A DNA stretch of 27,698 bases from Euprymna scolopes (lineage: Eukaryota; Mollusca; Cephalopoda; Sepiida; Sepiolidae): assembly GCA_024364805.1 (NCBI GenBank), contig CM044499.1, positions 28,714,443 through 28,742,140 of the forward strand. The letters are read 5' to 3'. The position numbers and the translations under genes are program-made. Under the pieces are notes generated by a model that was given only the letters and a program-made list of their open reading frames with translations, did no database searches and had not been told where the DNA came from. Position 1 is the first letter of the stretch; every line of letters begins with the position of its first letter. Positions 10,276 through 20,745 of this stretch are shown one piece after another.

Positions 10276-11055
10276 AGATGAGTACTTGAATGCCTACGGC
10301 AGAGAATTTGATGTTTTAGAATATATCATCCACACTTTTCTTCGGTCTCTTTGCATAGGGGTTTGTTTGTAACTGATATGAGCATACTTTTCATCAAAAG
10401 GTAAACCAGCCTAATTTTAGTTGAAAACACACATATTTATGCATAGATACTTCCTAAATAAAGCCTTGTCACTTGTTCAAAAATCTTCCCGTACTGCAAT
10501 GTGAGTAATTAGTTGGACTATGAAAACAGAATATTCTTATCATTGTTTTGAGTCTCAAGTATATATCGACACAGTTAGACACGGTTAATCAACCGAGAGC
10601 CACATCACTGTATATAAAAATATATAAGATATCAACGGATACACACTCGACAGGTAAAGCAACGAAAAGTATATGCGGTATATATAGTCCTATTAATAAG
10701 AACACCTGCTACTCTGTTTTTGTCCGGTTATATTTAGGACACGTCTTTCTTTGTAATTCTGTTACATGATAAGGGCTGTCCCATTTTCATGTAAGTATAA
10801 AAATAGAGAGATTACTTAAAATGAAAATAAAATGAGAGAAAACAGACATCGAACCTTGGATATAAGTTTTAAAGAACAATAGGTTTAAATGGAATGTCCA
10901 GTAAATTATTAATTCTGATGAAATAAATAATAAATAAACTATTCAATTGTTAGAAAGAATGTGAATAATAAAATATGGGTTAAATAAATTAGATATGTAG
11001 GTTGAATTTCTTTGTAAAAACATCAAAGAAAACATAGGTTATTGGGAAATCATAA
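10276..11055. other. AT-rich stretch with no recognised feature
   Basis: No domain or repeat relationship found. Small frames (10,548-10,769 for example) are not recognisable. Confidence 0.5.
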
Positions 11056-11341
11056 TGTCGGAAACGTGCAAAGTCGCGCATGTTGAAACACGTGAATTTT
11101 GCTCACGAGGCCGGACTTGCATGGATTTATCAATATAGGAAGTGAGAGTTAGTTAGATAGAGTTAGTCAGGAGAAACTCAGAGAGGGTCTGGGAATTCGA
11201 ACGTCTAGGAAGCGAGACGATCACTTTGAAACTAAAATGTGAAGCTTGGAATTCTTGATGAGAAAACCACGGCCGGTCGTGAAGAAATAAACCCATCATG
11301 TGTTTTGATAAAAACTCGTCTTTGTGTTTGTGATTCTTACA
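11056..11341 (+). repeat. LTR-like segment (possible solo LTR fossil)
   Basis: A ~286-bp segment that starts TGTCGG and ends CTTACA, giving TG...CA ends with a short TGT/ACA inverted match. It has an AATAAA signal near 11,286 followed within ~50 bp by a GT-rich stretch (TTTGTGTTTGTGATTC), the order expected of a long terminal repeat. It is less AT-rich than its surroundings. I see no clear target duplication, no primer-binding site to the right and no second copy in the window. It is therefore only a candidate for an old solo LTR, and no link to the Copia fossil at 13.6-15.75 kb is shown. Confidence 0.35.
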
Positions 11342-11391
11342 AAAAGGTAAAGTGAATTGTTATTATATGTCTGTGTTATAAAATGTCGTGA

Positions 11392-11446
11392 CATACACAT
11401 CTCATATCCACAATGTGAATATACATCTCATATCTACAGTAAATGT
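11392..11446. repeat. Short ~27-bp tandem duplication
   Basis: CATACACATCTCATATCCAC and ATATACATCTCATATCTAC repeat one after the other with a few mismatches. It lies 50 bp downstream of the LTR-like segment. Confidence 0.7.
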
Positions 11447-11529
11447 AGTCTGAACACTATCTCCTCACTCTAAGAGTTTCTTCTTCAACACGTCTAAGTA
11501 AAGAAGATTTATATATATATATATATTAA

Positions 11530-12789
11530 TCGTCATAAAACGAACAATCTCTCTAACAACAACATCTCTCTCTAAGATACAACATCACTTATAATAAGAC
11601 TCTCTCACTGAAACTCCTATATAACAATTCTTGGACAAGTATATTTATCATATTTTGGGCCAATATCTTTCTTTTTTCATGATCCTTTTTTCCAATTCTC
11701 CCGCTCTGAGACATCACCTAGAATATGGATCGGCCATTTGTACCTGTTCCTTGCTGATTTTAGTGCTGAAATACACGAAGCGTCTGCGCTCTGGCACAAC
11801 AGATTTCGAATCTATAAAGCAGACGTTCTGAAGCTTTTGACATTTTCAAACCCTTACCCAAATACATATACGAACCCTTACTGTGTTTACTATCAACAGA
11901 TTATGATTTTATTTTATATGAATGACAGAGCAAAATATTTTAAAATACTGTAATTATTTATTAGAAAATTAAAGCACATAAATTCTAACTGAACTCAGAA
12001 AAAAACATATATTTCTTAAAATACTGTAATCATAGGTTTGACAAATCTATCTATCCTAGATAGTAAGATGATTGATGCTTCATATAAACGTGGCACACGT
12101 TTTTTGTTGTCCTTAAATAAAATAAACTTGGAAATATATATTTTATTAAACAAAATAAATGCTTTCTAAAGCTACTTAAAACAAGCCTGAGGCCTCACGA
12201 AACCTAGAAGGTTCGCGACACACAAGTAGGTACCCCTCATATAAAGAGCTGTTAACTGCACCTAATAAAACCATACAATTAAGCAATAATACTCGCTTGA
12301 TTGTAAAGGAAGCATTCGCTTACATGATGGCCTGTATCGATATTCAGCAATTTCATCTTTCCAATATAATATTAACGTTTATAAAGAAAAGCAGTAATTA
12401 TTATTGGCACGAGTTTCCAGCCAAAACTGGACATTTATATCAATTGACCTCCAACGGCGCGCATACACTCGTCACTGTTTATTTCTTACCAATTAATGTC
12501 TCTTACGACTGTGTGGACAGTTTCGTGTTTTGCTTAATTGCAGCATTGGAGTAAACGCATTCGTTTTGGGCCCCCGAATCTCCGCCACGGAAGGCAAACC
12601 CTATTAACCTCCTGTGATGATGAACTACATTTAATCGACGGATTCTTTTCTAATGGCGATGTTTTAGTAGATAAATAATTGCGACCATTAGACTGAAAGC
12701 GACCTCATTGCAATAAATACAAAATTGATTTTATGGGGGCTGTTTACTCAAACCAAGCATAATAATAAATCAAAAATAGAAACCATTTG
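11530..12789. other. No recognised feature
   Basis: AT-rich with scattered short open frames (11,631-11,831, 11,738-11,953 and 12,297-12,554). The 85-residue frame at 12,297-12,554 matches no family I know. A phrase close to TTAAAATACTGTAATTA recurs at about 11,940 and 12,017, a minor local duplication. Confidence 0.5.
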
Positions 12790-12802
12790 ACTCTCTCTCT
12801 CT

Positions 12803-12870
<68 letters not shown>

Positions 12871-12931
12871 GCATATCTACATACATATATACATATATAT
12901 ATATTATAATATAATAATATATTATAAGTTT

Positions 12932-12963
<32 letters not shown>

Positions 12964-13058
12964 TAAAAGACGAACACAATCATTCATATACGCACACACA
13001 CTTATATATATGCATATATATGTATATATATGTATGTATATATATATATATATATATT
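12790..13058. repeat. Compound (CT)n/(TA)n microsatellite region
   Basis: CT repeats (12,790-12,804) run into 64 bp of perfect TA (about 12,805-12,868). TATACATA, ATATAATA and TATGTA variants then continue to 13,058. Tyrosine/isoleucine-rich frames here are translations of the repeat and not proteins. Confidence 0.95.
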
Positions 13059-13250
13059 AAATTGTTTAGATACATTGGTATGACAATGTTTCAATCTGTA
13101 ATTATATTAAAAATCCCATCCAGAAAAAAAAACACTATTTATATTAAAAACGTTTCGCATTATAACTACCTAAAGAAAAATAAATATAATAAAGATAATA
13201 AATAAACGTGAATTTATAAGATCAAATAATCCAACCTTGATCGCCCTTCG

Positions 13251-13545
13251 GAGCCCGTAGCGCAGTTGACAGAGACGTTGAATCTCTACGGTTCCATGTT
13301 TACATTGTCTGAAGATAGCGGTTTCAATCCTACCCAAAACGTGCAAGAGGTTTGCTTGGCCAAAACGGGGTGAGACGACAACAACTACGAATTAGAGTGA
13401 TTGCTGAGAATGCAGTGAGGAGATTCGAAGTTCCTCTCAGTCACGGTTACCACCTGACGAAGGCCAGAGGAATAGTTGGCCGAAACGTCGTGGAAAACAG
13501 CAACCAATAAAGATGAAAACAACAACTAATAAAGATGAGAATAAT
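13251..13545 (+). repeat. tRNA-derived SINE
   Basis: The head resembles a tRNA gene: the A box TAGCGCAGTTG is at 13,258-13,268 and the B box GGTTTCAATCC at 13,320-13,330. The spacing between them is stretched relative to a normal tRNA. A body of ~160 bp follows. It contains CTGACGA at 13,454-13,460, a GGCC...GGCC stem and GAAAC at 13,482-13,486, a layout that recalls a hammerhead ribozyme core. The tail is made of repeated AATAAAGATGA(A/G)AA and ACAAC units. There is no acceptor stem, so this is not a functional tRNA gene. SINEs are transcribed by RNA polymerase III and moved by a partner LINE, and the partner here is unknown. Confidence 0.8.
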
Positions 13546-13611
13546 AGTCCGAAATAAAAATAAATTAATATATAAAATGCTCATCTCAAAAATGAATTCA
13601 AATTAAGGAAT

Positions 13612-15750
13612 TATATATATGCTAGGCCTAGTTGCGGTCATGACGTAGATGAGGCTCCCTATAATTTCCCTGTATATTCGATTATGCATGGATTTTGTTT
13701 CGGTTCCTATATTTTTTATTCATGTCCATTTCGACTGGAGTTGAACGCGGCTTGCAATCTTGCATTCCGAACTTGAGCAGAATTCTTTCAATGTATTGTG
13801 ATTGGTTCATAGTTATAGTTTCATTTTCACAGGTAAATTTTATAACGAGGAACCATGACAGTCGTCCAAGATCGGCCATTTTAAATGTGTTATTTAATAT
13901 ATTCTTAACATCTTTTAAAGTGTTGTCGCAGTTTGAGGCGAGTAATATATCCTCAACCCAAAAAAAAAGAATCAACAATTTATTACCTACATTTTTGGTA
14001 TGCATGCGCGCGTCTACGGGACATTGCTTGAATTCCTGCTCTATTAAATAATTATGAAGTGTTTAATTCCAATCGTGTGCACTCGTTTTAGTCTGTATAA
14101 CGATTTATGCAATTTCCATACGCAATTTTTATTTTTCATGTTAAATCCCTCTGGGGAGTAAATATAGATGTCACAGTCAATCGGAGCATTTAAATAAGCA
14201 TTTTTTAATCCATTTGATTTATTTTTTAATTGTATTGAGCGGCAAGTTGTAATAAAATTCTAATTGTCGTTAAATTTGTCGTTGGTGAAAATGTTGCAAA
14301 ATATTCCACTCCAGAAATTTGTGAAAAACCTTTTGCAACAAATCTCGCTCTAAAAGTTTCACTGCCAGAAGCTGTGATTTTTTTTGGAAAAAGCCCAGCA
14401 TGAAGAAATTATATATTTATATGTTGGTTTTGCCACTATTTTGTATGTGTTATTTTAAGATAAAGCTTTCAATTCGGCTATCATAGCTTGTTCCATTCTT
14501 GGTGATTTTCTGAATTAATCGCCTCATTATAACTTTTCGGTGCGCTGTTCAACGAGTACCAGTACGCCACTGTGTAATCTTGTATCTTTTTTATTTGTAA
14601 AAAGTCTGGCCTTTTTCGTTCCCTCATTGCGTATCAACGTGTCTGGTTAATATTTTCGTCAGAATTTCTATTGTAATTGTTGTCGTTATAAATATTTTCA
14701 TTGTGATCTATTACGATGCTAGGTAATATTTCACGTTTTTTATCTACTGGATCGCCATTTTTTAAATTTAATGTATCATTGAATTTTACACATCTAACCC
14801 TTTTTATGGCATTTTGGGATGCAAAGTAGATTAAATATGATGGACTGTTTTTGTTTGGACTGTTTTTATCGTAACCTACGAAAATACCTTTTTCGCTTTT
14901 AGTATTTAGTTTATGGTATTTTCTATAAATGCAAAACAACCAGAACCAAATAGATGCATTCTGTTCATTTTAGGTTTTATACCGCAAAACGCTTCATACG
15001 GCGTTTTGCCTAGTCTGTTATTGAAAGATATATTTCTGATATATGCTGCTGCCATTAAAGCGTATGTCATAAACTATGCGTTAATTTCGATTCGATAATT
15101 AGGCATCTTGTCATCTCAAAAAGGGTTCGCCATACTCTTTCAGCGGTACGATTTTGGAAGGGGGAATACGGTGCAGATTTCTCGTGTTTCTCGGTGGTTA
15201 ATTAATAGAAGTTCAAAGTCTTTACAAGTAAACTCAGTCCTATTGTCTGAGCAAATACATTTTACTGAGCCGTACGGGGCAATATCAGCTAATTTTTTCT
15301 TAGTGGCGAGGATAGTGTTGGATTTGTTTTTTAGAAAATAAACTAGAATTAAACCGGACAAATCATCAATAAAGTTCAAAACGTACCTTAGATTATTTCT
15401 TCGCATCGGGCTGATCGGACCTGCTATGTCAAAAGTCACAAGTGAGAGAATTTTCGTAGCTTTTTGTCTGGCATTCGGCTTATATACTTTGTTATTTTCC
15501 CCTGTACACAATTTGGGGGATCGTCTGATGGTATTATTTTCATGCCTTCGACTTCATTTGGTAATTTTTTAACATCAGCTGTATTGCAGTGTCCTAGAAT
15601 TTCATGCCAGATTTCTAAGTCATGACAGAAAGTTTTTGAGGGAACCATAATTTTTAAATAATATAGTCGGCAATTGTCTTTAATATCAAATACCGTTCTA
15701 TTGGTGTATGTCAATTTTGACTTGTTTTGGCCAAACTTTATATTCGCGCC
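13612..15750 (-). mobile_element. Ty1/Copia LTR-retrotransposon fossil (partial pol)
   Basis: Minus-strand remains of a Copia pol region, with parts in the canonical Copia order (integrase before reverse transcriptase). They are a gag-pre-integrase segment at about 15,550-15,750, the integrase core at about 15,140-15,500, the integrase C-terminal region at about 14,640-14,940, reverse transcriptase at about 13,840-14,400, and the run into the RNase H region down to about 13,612. The family is clear from segments such as FRARFVAKGFSQ, SPEGFNMKNK and TPVEMDMNK. The element is broken in many places (roughly half a dozen interruptions). It has lost gag, protease, most of RNase H and both LTRs, so it cannot move. 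It looks old but still readable by eye. Its left element end is fused to a LINE at about 15,750. Confidence 0.92.
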
Positions 15751-16386
15751 TAGATTGAAGATCAGCTGAACACTTGCCATGAAAATAACGATAAAGCAGA
15801 GACAGGCTCGCAACGTTTCTTCTGTGGGAAAGAGGTTGTAGGAAAAAGAACCGGGCATCCCCCAGTAAGCTACGAAGTCTATTTTGAACTCTGTCAAGGC
15901 AGGATTAGCTGCTTCTAGCTAGTCCTGCCAGATGTGTAAACAGTACTCCATCGTTGACCGTAGCTGACTTTTATATAGGTAGAGTATTGCATCATGAGCA
16001 AGATATCTACTGAAGTGGTAGAAGGATCCCACAATTTTTCCAGCGACCTTGGCAATGCATTTGATATGTGTTCCATTTCAGCTCAGGATTAATGGTCTAT
16101 AACCCAGAAGCTTGTCAACACATGAAGCTACCCCAATACAAAAGCCATTCTTTTTACCTGATGTTAGATTGGCATCAGAGCGTAGATGATGTAGAGATAT
16201 AAGCTTGGTTTTAGATGTATTAAAAGTAACTAGCCACTTCTTTCCCCATTGTACCACATGCTCAAGATAAGAAGAGAAAGAATCAGAGAGAACGTGGTAG
16301 TTTACGATTTTGGTGTGCTACCATAGATTGTAGTGACGTCAGCATAAATGTCTACGAATGATAATTGAATTTGGCCAAGTACGTTT
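15750..16386 (-). mobile_element. LINE fragment, reverse transcriptase C-terminal half
   Basis: This aligns with about 21,430-21,990 of the large minus-strand LINE copy. On the minus strand it reads from FVDIYADVTTIYG (YADD box at 16,335-16,346, with the second aspartate changed to valine) through a MEYCLHIW-like region near 15,940 to an LSHRRNVASLCL-like region near 15,800. The last ~680 bp of the family, including its 3' untranslated region and tail, are missing. The sequence passes directly into the Copia fossil at about 15,750. With no tail at that junction, a deletion or recombination joining two elements is more likely than a simple LINE insertion. It has several frame breaks and is dead. 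Confidence 0.88.
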
Positions 16387-16774
16387 TACTCTTCGCCATG
16401 TGTTTGTGCGGGCAAAACAAGAATAGAATTGTGAATGACTTGCGACATCTACTCAGTCATAACTGATGAAACATGTTACCCTCGTTTACTTGATAATTAG
16501 TTCCGTTCGAAACTCCCTGCCAATTTAAGAGTTCTATTCAAAGAATGCACAGTTAAACAGAGATATTCTTAAGTTTGGCAAGACACAATAAAAGAGAGTC
16601 TAGTTACAATTAGAGTTCCGTGCATAATCCTGCGTTCGATCCGATCCGCTTAAACAAGGTCGAAACTCATATCGAGCAAAATGTTGTGACATTAACACTC
16701 AATTTCAATGCCAAGTAATTCAAATTATTCAAATATTACGGATCAACTTCTTCGTATTTATTTTTGAATTCTTC

Positions 16775-16798
16775 AAAAAAAAAAAAAAAAAAAAAAAA
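16775..16798. repeat. poly(A)24 run
   Basis: Twenty-four consecutive A residues, followed 15 bp later by a T run. No retroposon body could be recognised on either side. Confidence 0.9.
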
Positions 16799-17120
16799 CA
16801 ATTCAAACTTTTTTTTTTTGCGACACACATAAAGCTATAATGTATTTGTATTCGTTAGAAACGTGCATATCTTTGTTCCTGCCTGTATCAGAACTTATCA
16901 TCTGCGATTTTCCTACCTTCTCCGAATGTCCATCATAATTCTACCGTGTTTTAATATTCTTCTTTGCAATGTCGCTTCGGTGGCCATCGCCCGCATGGGA
17001 ACCATAACACGTGGGTATTTACGTGAGCCGAGGTAACACGTTCATTAACTCGTCGCAAGGAAATGTTTCGTTTTAGAAGTGATAATTAAGGAATGAGACA
17101 GCGTAGTCCGACAGGGGCAA

Positions 17121-17199
17121 AAGAAAAATAAAGAAAAATAGCGAGATGAGAGACAATAGAGAAAGAGAAAGAGAGAGGGAGAGAGAGAAGGAGGGGGAC
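17121..17199. repeat. Purine-rich (GA)n tract
   Basis: A nearly pure G/A stretch with GAGAGA repeats and a short GGGGG run, which could form a polypurine-polypyrimidine structure. The minus-strand frame across it (17,045-17,269) is low-complexity Ser/Pro/Leu/Phe. Confidence 0.85.
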
Positions 17200-17734
17200 G
17201 ATATATAAAAAGAACATTAAAGGCGAGGAGGAAGGTTTTAGGATAAATAAATATGATAAACAGGTGCAACTCTTATAAGTAAAGTTTATTTAAGAAAACA
17301 GGAAAATGTATTCAAATAAACCCGAGAAAAAAGAACTGTAATATTTTACACTTATTATTCAAACATGTCTAGTAGCCATTCTGAATTTTTCAGAGAGAAA
17401 ATTGTTCATTTTTATTAGAGAATGAAACGATAAAATTGCCGCCCTTGAATAATTCCATTTCAGTTTGATGAAAACCGGCTTTGTTTTTTTTGGGGGGTGG
17501 GGGGAGTGCAGACCATCTAATAGTTGGTCAGTTGTGTACAAATCCCAAGGGCTATAGGAAGAATCTATCATTTCTGAAAGTGACACAAGGTTCAACGAGT
17601 TAGATCGGAGATGCGCCACTGTACAACCCATGTTCTCTACCGAGCAAGTTATGATAACAGGACGATTGCCAGGACATAAAAAATGCAAATCCGGATGGTT
17701 CAGTGCTTGAAAGCATAGCTTAACGAATTTTTTG

Positions 17735-18182
17735 ACCACAGTTATTATCGTTAGTTTGACTTCAAGTAAAAGCCATATCATACCACCTCAGACTGTCGAT
17801 GTCGGCTTGGCAGTAAATACCAAACTGTAGCTGAATGTGCTGAACAGTGTGGTGCTACCTAGTGTAGGCAGCCCCTGCGTGTTGCAGCAGTACATTGCCG
17901 GTTACCAAGTCCAAAGAGACCCAGGCTTGGCTTAAGAAGGAGTGCTACATTATCTCACTAGCTCCTCTCTTCCCCAAACTGAACCTTCTGGATTACTACG
18001 TTTGGTCATACGCCGGGAACGTCATTAGCATGATTCCCATAACACTAAAGCCAGCCTGCTCGTCGCCATCCGCCGAGTATTTGCCGAGCTCCCGCCGGCG
18101 CTTGTTGAAAAGGCATGGTTCCAGTTCCGGATCAGTATTGAGGCGGTGATTGAAGCTGACGGCGGCTACATTGAATATATAT
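17735..18182 (+). mobile_element. mariner-type transposase remnant (DD34D family), dead
   Basis: This is the C-terminal ~150 residues of a mariner transposase, read in more than one frame. An IIPPQTVDVGLAVNT segment (usually IMPPHFFE.GLRVN) at about 17,778 is followed by a region equivalent to VFQQDSAPxH at about 17,880-17,910. Then come KETQAWLKKECY, PKLNLLDYYVW (usually PDLNPLDYYVW) at 17,973-18,008, and an FRIRIEAVIEADGGYIE-like end at about 18,120-18,170. The catalytic aspartate in PDL is replaced by lysine, and the QQD aspartate is not kept in any frame I can read. The N-terminal DNA-binding half and first aspartate are missing, and no terminal inverted repeats were found. About three frame changes are needed to follow it. 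Confidence 0.87.
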
Positions 18183-18661
18183 CAGCTCTACAATATAATC
18201 AAGTTTTCTTTAGGGCGACACATTTATCATTTCACTCTGTATTTGTATTATTCGGACATATTTATCGTCAGTGCTATTTTCACAAAGTTTCAGCAGATGT
18301 AACTTCCGATCTTCTTCATTTATATCTTGACTTAGTTCTTCTTCAGTTTTCAAATATTTATCTGTCTTTCCTATAGCGGATGAATTCTGGTTTGCTAACC
18401 TGAATGGCAATTCCCGAAAAAGTGAGCAAGAATTTTTCCTGTTATATTACTATATTGAATCTAGAACCTGTAAAGACATTGCTAATTTATTTTTAAAGAC
18501 TTTAATTTAAATAGGCTTTTCAGATGGCAGTGCATTCATCGATATTCTGTACAGGTAGCTCTCGTTGTCGCCATGTATCCATTCATTATGCGACACTCAA
18601 AATATCGCTTCGCCATGGAAAATATCGATACGTGTATGTTGAAAGGCTACATCTTTTTACA
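18183..18661. other. No recognised feature
   Basis: Sequence after the mariner stop. It may include mariner 3' flank, but I see no terminal inverted repeat. Confidence 0.5.
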
Positions 18662-18713
18662 GGCATGTAGATATTAATAAGCTAACCTGTTAGCTTATTA
18701 ATATCTACATGCC
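18662..18713. repeat. Perfect palindrome, 25-bp arms, 2-bp spacer
   Basis: The left arm, 18,662-18,686, begins GGCATGTAGATATTAAT. The right arm, 18,689-18,713, is its exact reverse complement, with CT between them. The match ends after GG/CC on the outside (A opposite C). Such an arrangement can extrude as a cruciform, or form a hairpin if transcribed. Confidence 0.97.
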
Positions 18714-18894
18714 CGGGGCAGGAAGAAAAAGAAAGAAATGCAGGTAAAAGAGAGACAGAAAAAAAACAAAAACAATACGAATTTAAAAAAAAATACAATT
18801 TTAGTATGCAGAACCAAAGACGGAATGACGTTCCGACAGAAGACAGAATGGTAGAAAAAGACATAAAAGACGAATGCGAGACCAACAGAATCAG

Positions 18895-18926
<32 letters not shown>

Positions 18927-19299
18927 AGAAAACGCAGGAATACAGAAAGAAAAACAGATAAACAGACTGACAGAAAAAAAAATACAGAAAAAATAAATCC
19001 ATGATGAGATAAAAAGGTAAAGTTGATATTTTAGAAATAGCATATACTAATAGCATTCTATATAAATAAAAAAAAAACATTAATATGTTGGATCTAGTAG
19101 AGTAACTTTTGACCACAAATCCTCTTATTCAAGGGGTCGATATACGTATATCAGTTGCATTCAGTGACAAACTGAGGCCGTTGTTCTGAGTACAGCATAC
19201 AAAGGAAACGCCTCAGTTTTTAAATTAATGTAGTACAATGGAGTTTATAAAAGTTTAGCGACTACAATCACTAATTAACGAAGCTTTCATTGCATTAAA
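18714..19299. other. A-rich stretch with no recognised gene
   Basis: Dominated by A-rich sequence, including a 28-A run at 18,898-18,925. The 144-residue minus-strand frame at 18,682-19,116 is Phe-rich low complexity arising from these runs. 19,130-19,230 is more balanced sequence with no match I know. Confidence 0.6.
18898..18925. repeat. poly(A)28 run
   Basis: Twenty-eight consecutive A residues inside a broader A-rich region. Confidence 0.92.
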
Positions 19300-19446
19300 T
19301 GAGGTTGCTAGAAAATTAATCATACCAAGAAGGTTTCTATATCTTTTCAAAATTTTGATTTGCCCAATCATGGAGTATTGTTGCCACGTCTGGGATAGTG
19401 TACCTATTGCAAGTCCCTTAGTCTTTGAACGGGTTCAACACCCTAA
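19300..19446 (+). mobile_element. LINE C-terminal fragment, out of order
   Basis: Encodes VARKLIIPRRFLYLFKILI, then MEYCCHVW, then VFERVQ..KNLIG. That is the region normally found some 200 residues after the YADD box, yet here it precedes the reverse transcriptase core of the next element. It appears to come from a different LINE family than the copy that follows. The junction lies at or near the sequence AATCTCATAGGATA. Confidence 0.8.
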
Positions 19447-20745
19447 AAATCTCATAGGATAAGCGAACCTTTCGACAGAGGCTTCCTCTCTATGGCAATT
19501 GCTCTTGACATTTAAATAGCCTTTGAACAGGTATGGCATACAGGTCTACTTCATAAGATCTCCATATATGGTATAGCTGAAAATGTAGTTTCAATTATTA
19601 AATCATTTATCTCATTTATCATTTATTTAAGAGTAGGGTTTGACTGGCAGAAATCAGAAGCTCTCACTGTTAATGCTGGAATCCCACATGGGTCTATCCA
19701 GGGCCCAACTTTTTTCCTGATCTACATTGATGATCTTCCAAATCACATCCTTACATTATTCGTAGACATTTATGCTGACGACATTAAAATCTATGCTAGC
19801 AGACCAACACTGAAAACGACCAAGTTCTCTCTGATTTCTTCTTCTCTGATCTTAAGCACGCGGTACAATGGGGAAAAAGGTGGCATGTTACTTTTAATAC
19901 ATTAAAAACCAAACTTCTATCTCTTCATAATCAGCGCTCTTATCCCCATCTGGCATCAATTGAAATTAACGGCTCTCATCGTGGGGAGGTTTCACGTTTT
20001 GACAAGCTTCTGGGCTTGACCTTTACTTTCGATATGAAATAGAACACACATATCCAATCCATTCCCATAGTCGCTGGGAAAATAGTCTTATCCTTCTACC
20101 GCTCCAGCAAATAGTCTTATCCTTCTACCGCTCTAACAAATCTGATGCAATTCTCTACCTATATAAGCAGGTACGACTAACAACCGAGTACCCTTGCCAC
20201 ATTTGGGCAGGAGCTGCTAGAAGCAGCTTATCCTGCCTTGACAGATTTCAAAATATATATCGTAGCTTAGTGGGGGCCCTCTTCTCTTCCCCGCAACCTC
20301 TTTCCCACAGAAGAGACGTTGCGAGCCTGTCTCTGCCTTATCGTTCTTTTCATGTCAAGTGCTCATCTGAGCTTACATCTTTGTCTCCCCTTGCCAAACA
20401 TTTACGAAAAACACTCACCTAGCAAAAAACACTATCAATAATTTCTCACTCTCTTTATTCGTTCCTAAACCTAAATGTACATTCCACGAACAAAGCTTCT
20501 TTCTCAGAACTGCACACCTGTATAACCCTCGTCCGATTGCCTGCTTTCCAGGTGACTACAATCTGATTGTCTTTAAGTCCAACGTAAACAAGTTCTTTAT
20601 GTACCGCCCCCTGAGTAATCCAATTTAAAAGATATCCCACTACTTATGTTTACTACGCTAAAATCACATTGCTTAATGTATACCCATAAAACCTTATCCA
20701 CGAGTGGCCTCCGGGCCTTGATAAGAGGTAATTTCTGTGTTAAAA
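19446..20745 (+). mobile_element. LINE, reverse transcriptase to 3' end, dead
   Basis: This starts within the reverse transcriptase and runs to the family 3' end. Order: GFLSMAIALDI followed by a stop and AFEQVWH (motif A, about 19,470-19,515), then LLHKISIYGIAENVVSIIKSF, NAGIPHGSI (motif B; usually GVPQGS), FLIYIDDLPNH, and DIYADDIKIY with YADD kept at 19,771-19,782. After that come the GLTFT.D-like region, a CLDRFQ / LSHRRDVASLCL region near 20,240-20,335, and FHEQSFFLRTAHLYN near 20,480. The 3' untranslated region ends CTTGATAAGAGGTAATTTCTG and an A-rich tail near 20,745. A 29-bp tandem duplication interrupts it at 20,080-20,137. It lies tail to tail with the copy at 21,050. Confidence 0.9.
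20080..20137 (+). repeat. 29-bp tandem duplication inside the LINE
   Basis: AAATAGTCTTATCCTTCTAC and the following CGCTC(C/T)A(G/A)C occur twice in succession (20,080-20,108 and 20,109-20,137) with two mismatches. The 21-kb LINE copy has a single unit, so this is a local duplication in this copy. It shifts the reading frame. Confidence 0.93.

Larger units (their letters stand above)
16387..17734. other. No recognised gene; homopolymer and purine tracts
   Basis: Contains a 24-A run (16,775-16,798) and a purine-rich tract (17,121-17,199). The minus-strand frame at 17,359-17,781 (140 residues) is the longest frame here, but I recognise no domain, and its upstream part is the antisense of mariner sequence. 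No exon-like structure is evident. Confidence 0.5.

Noticed and set aside
12770-12979. Tyr/Ile-rich 69-residue frame, and the similar frame at 190-396
   Set aside because: These are translations of TA microsatellites, not proteins.
13251-13335. Functional tRNA gene
   Set aside because: A and B boxes are present, but the spacing is too long, there is no acceptor stem pairing, and a SINE body and tail follow.
13695-14051. 118-residue plus-strand frame
   Set aside because: Antisense shadow of the Copia reverse transcriptase region.
15436-15897. 153-residue minus-strand frame as a single gene
   Set aside because: It is a chance read-through across a LINE/Copia junction, not a natural protein.
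17359-17781. 140-residue minus-strand frame
   Set aside because: No recognisable domain, and its start overlaps the antisense of the mariner remnant. I could not exclude a lineage-specific gene, but nothing supports one.
18682-19116. 144-residue minus-strand frame rich in Phe, Leu and Ser
   Set aside because: It is the reverse translation of A-rich tracts, including a 28-A run, and its C-terminal end falls in the palindrome. The hydrophobic look is an artefact of poly(T) codons.
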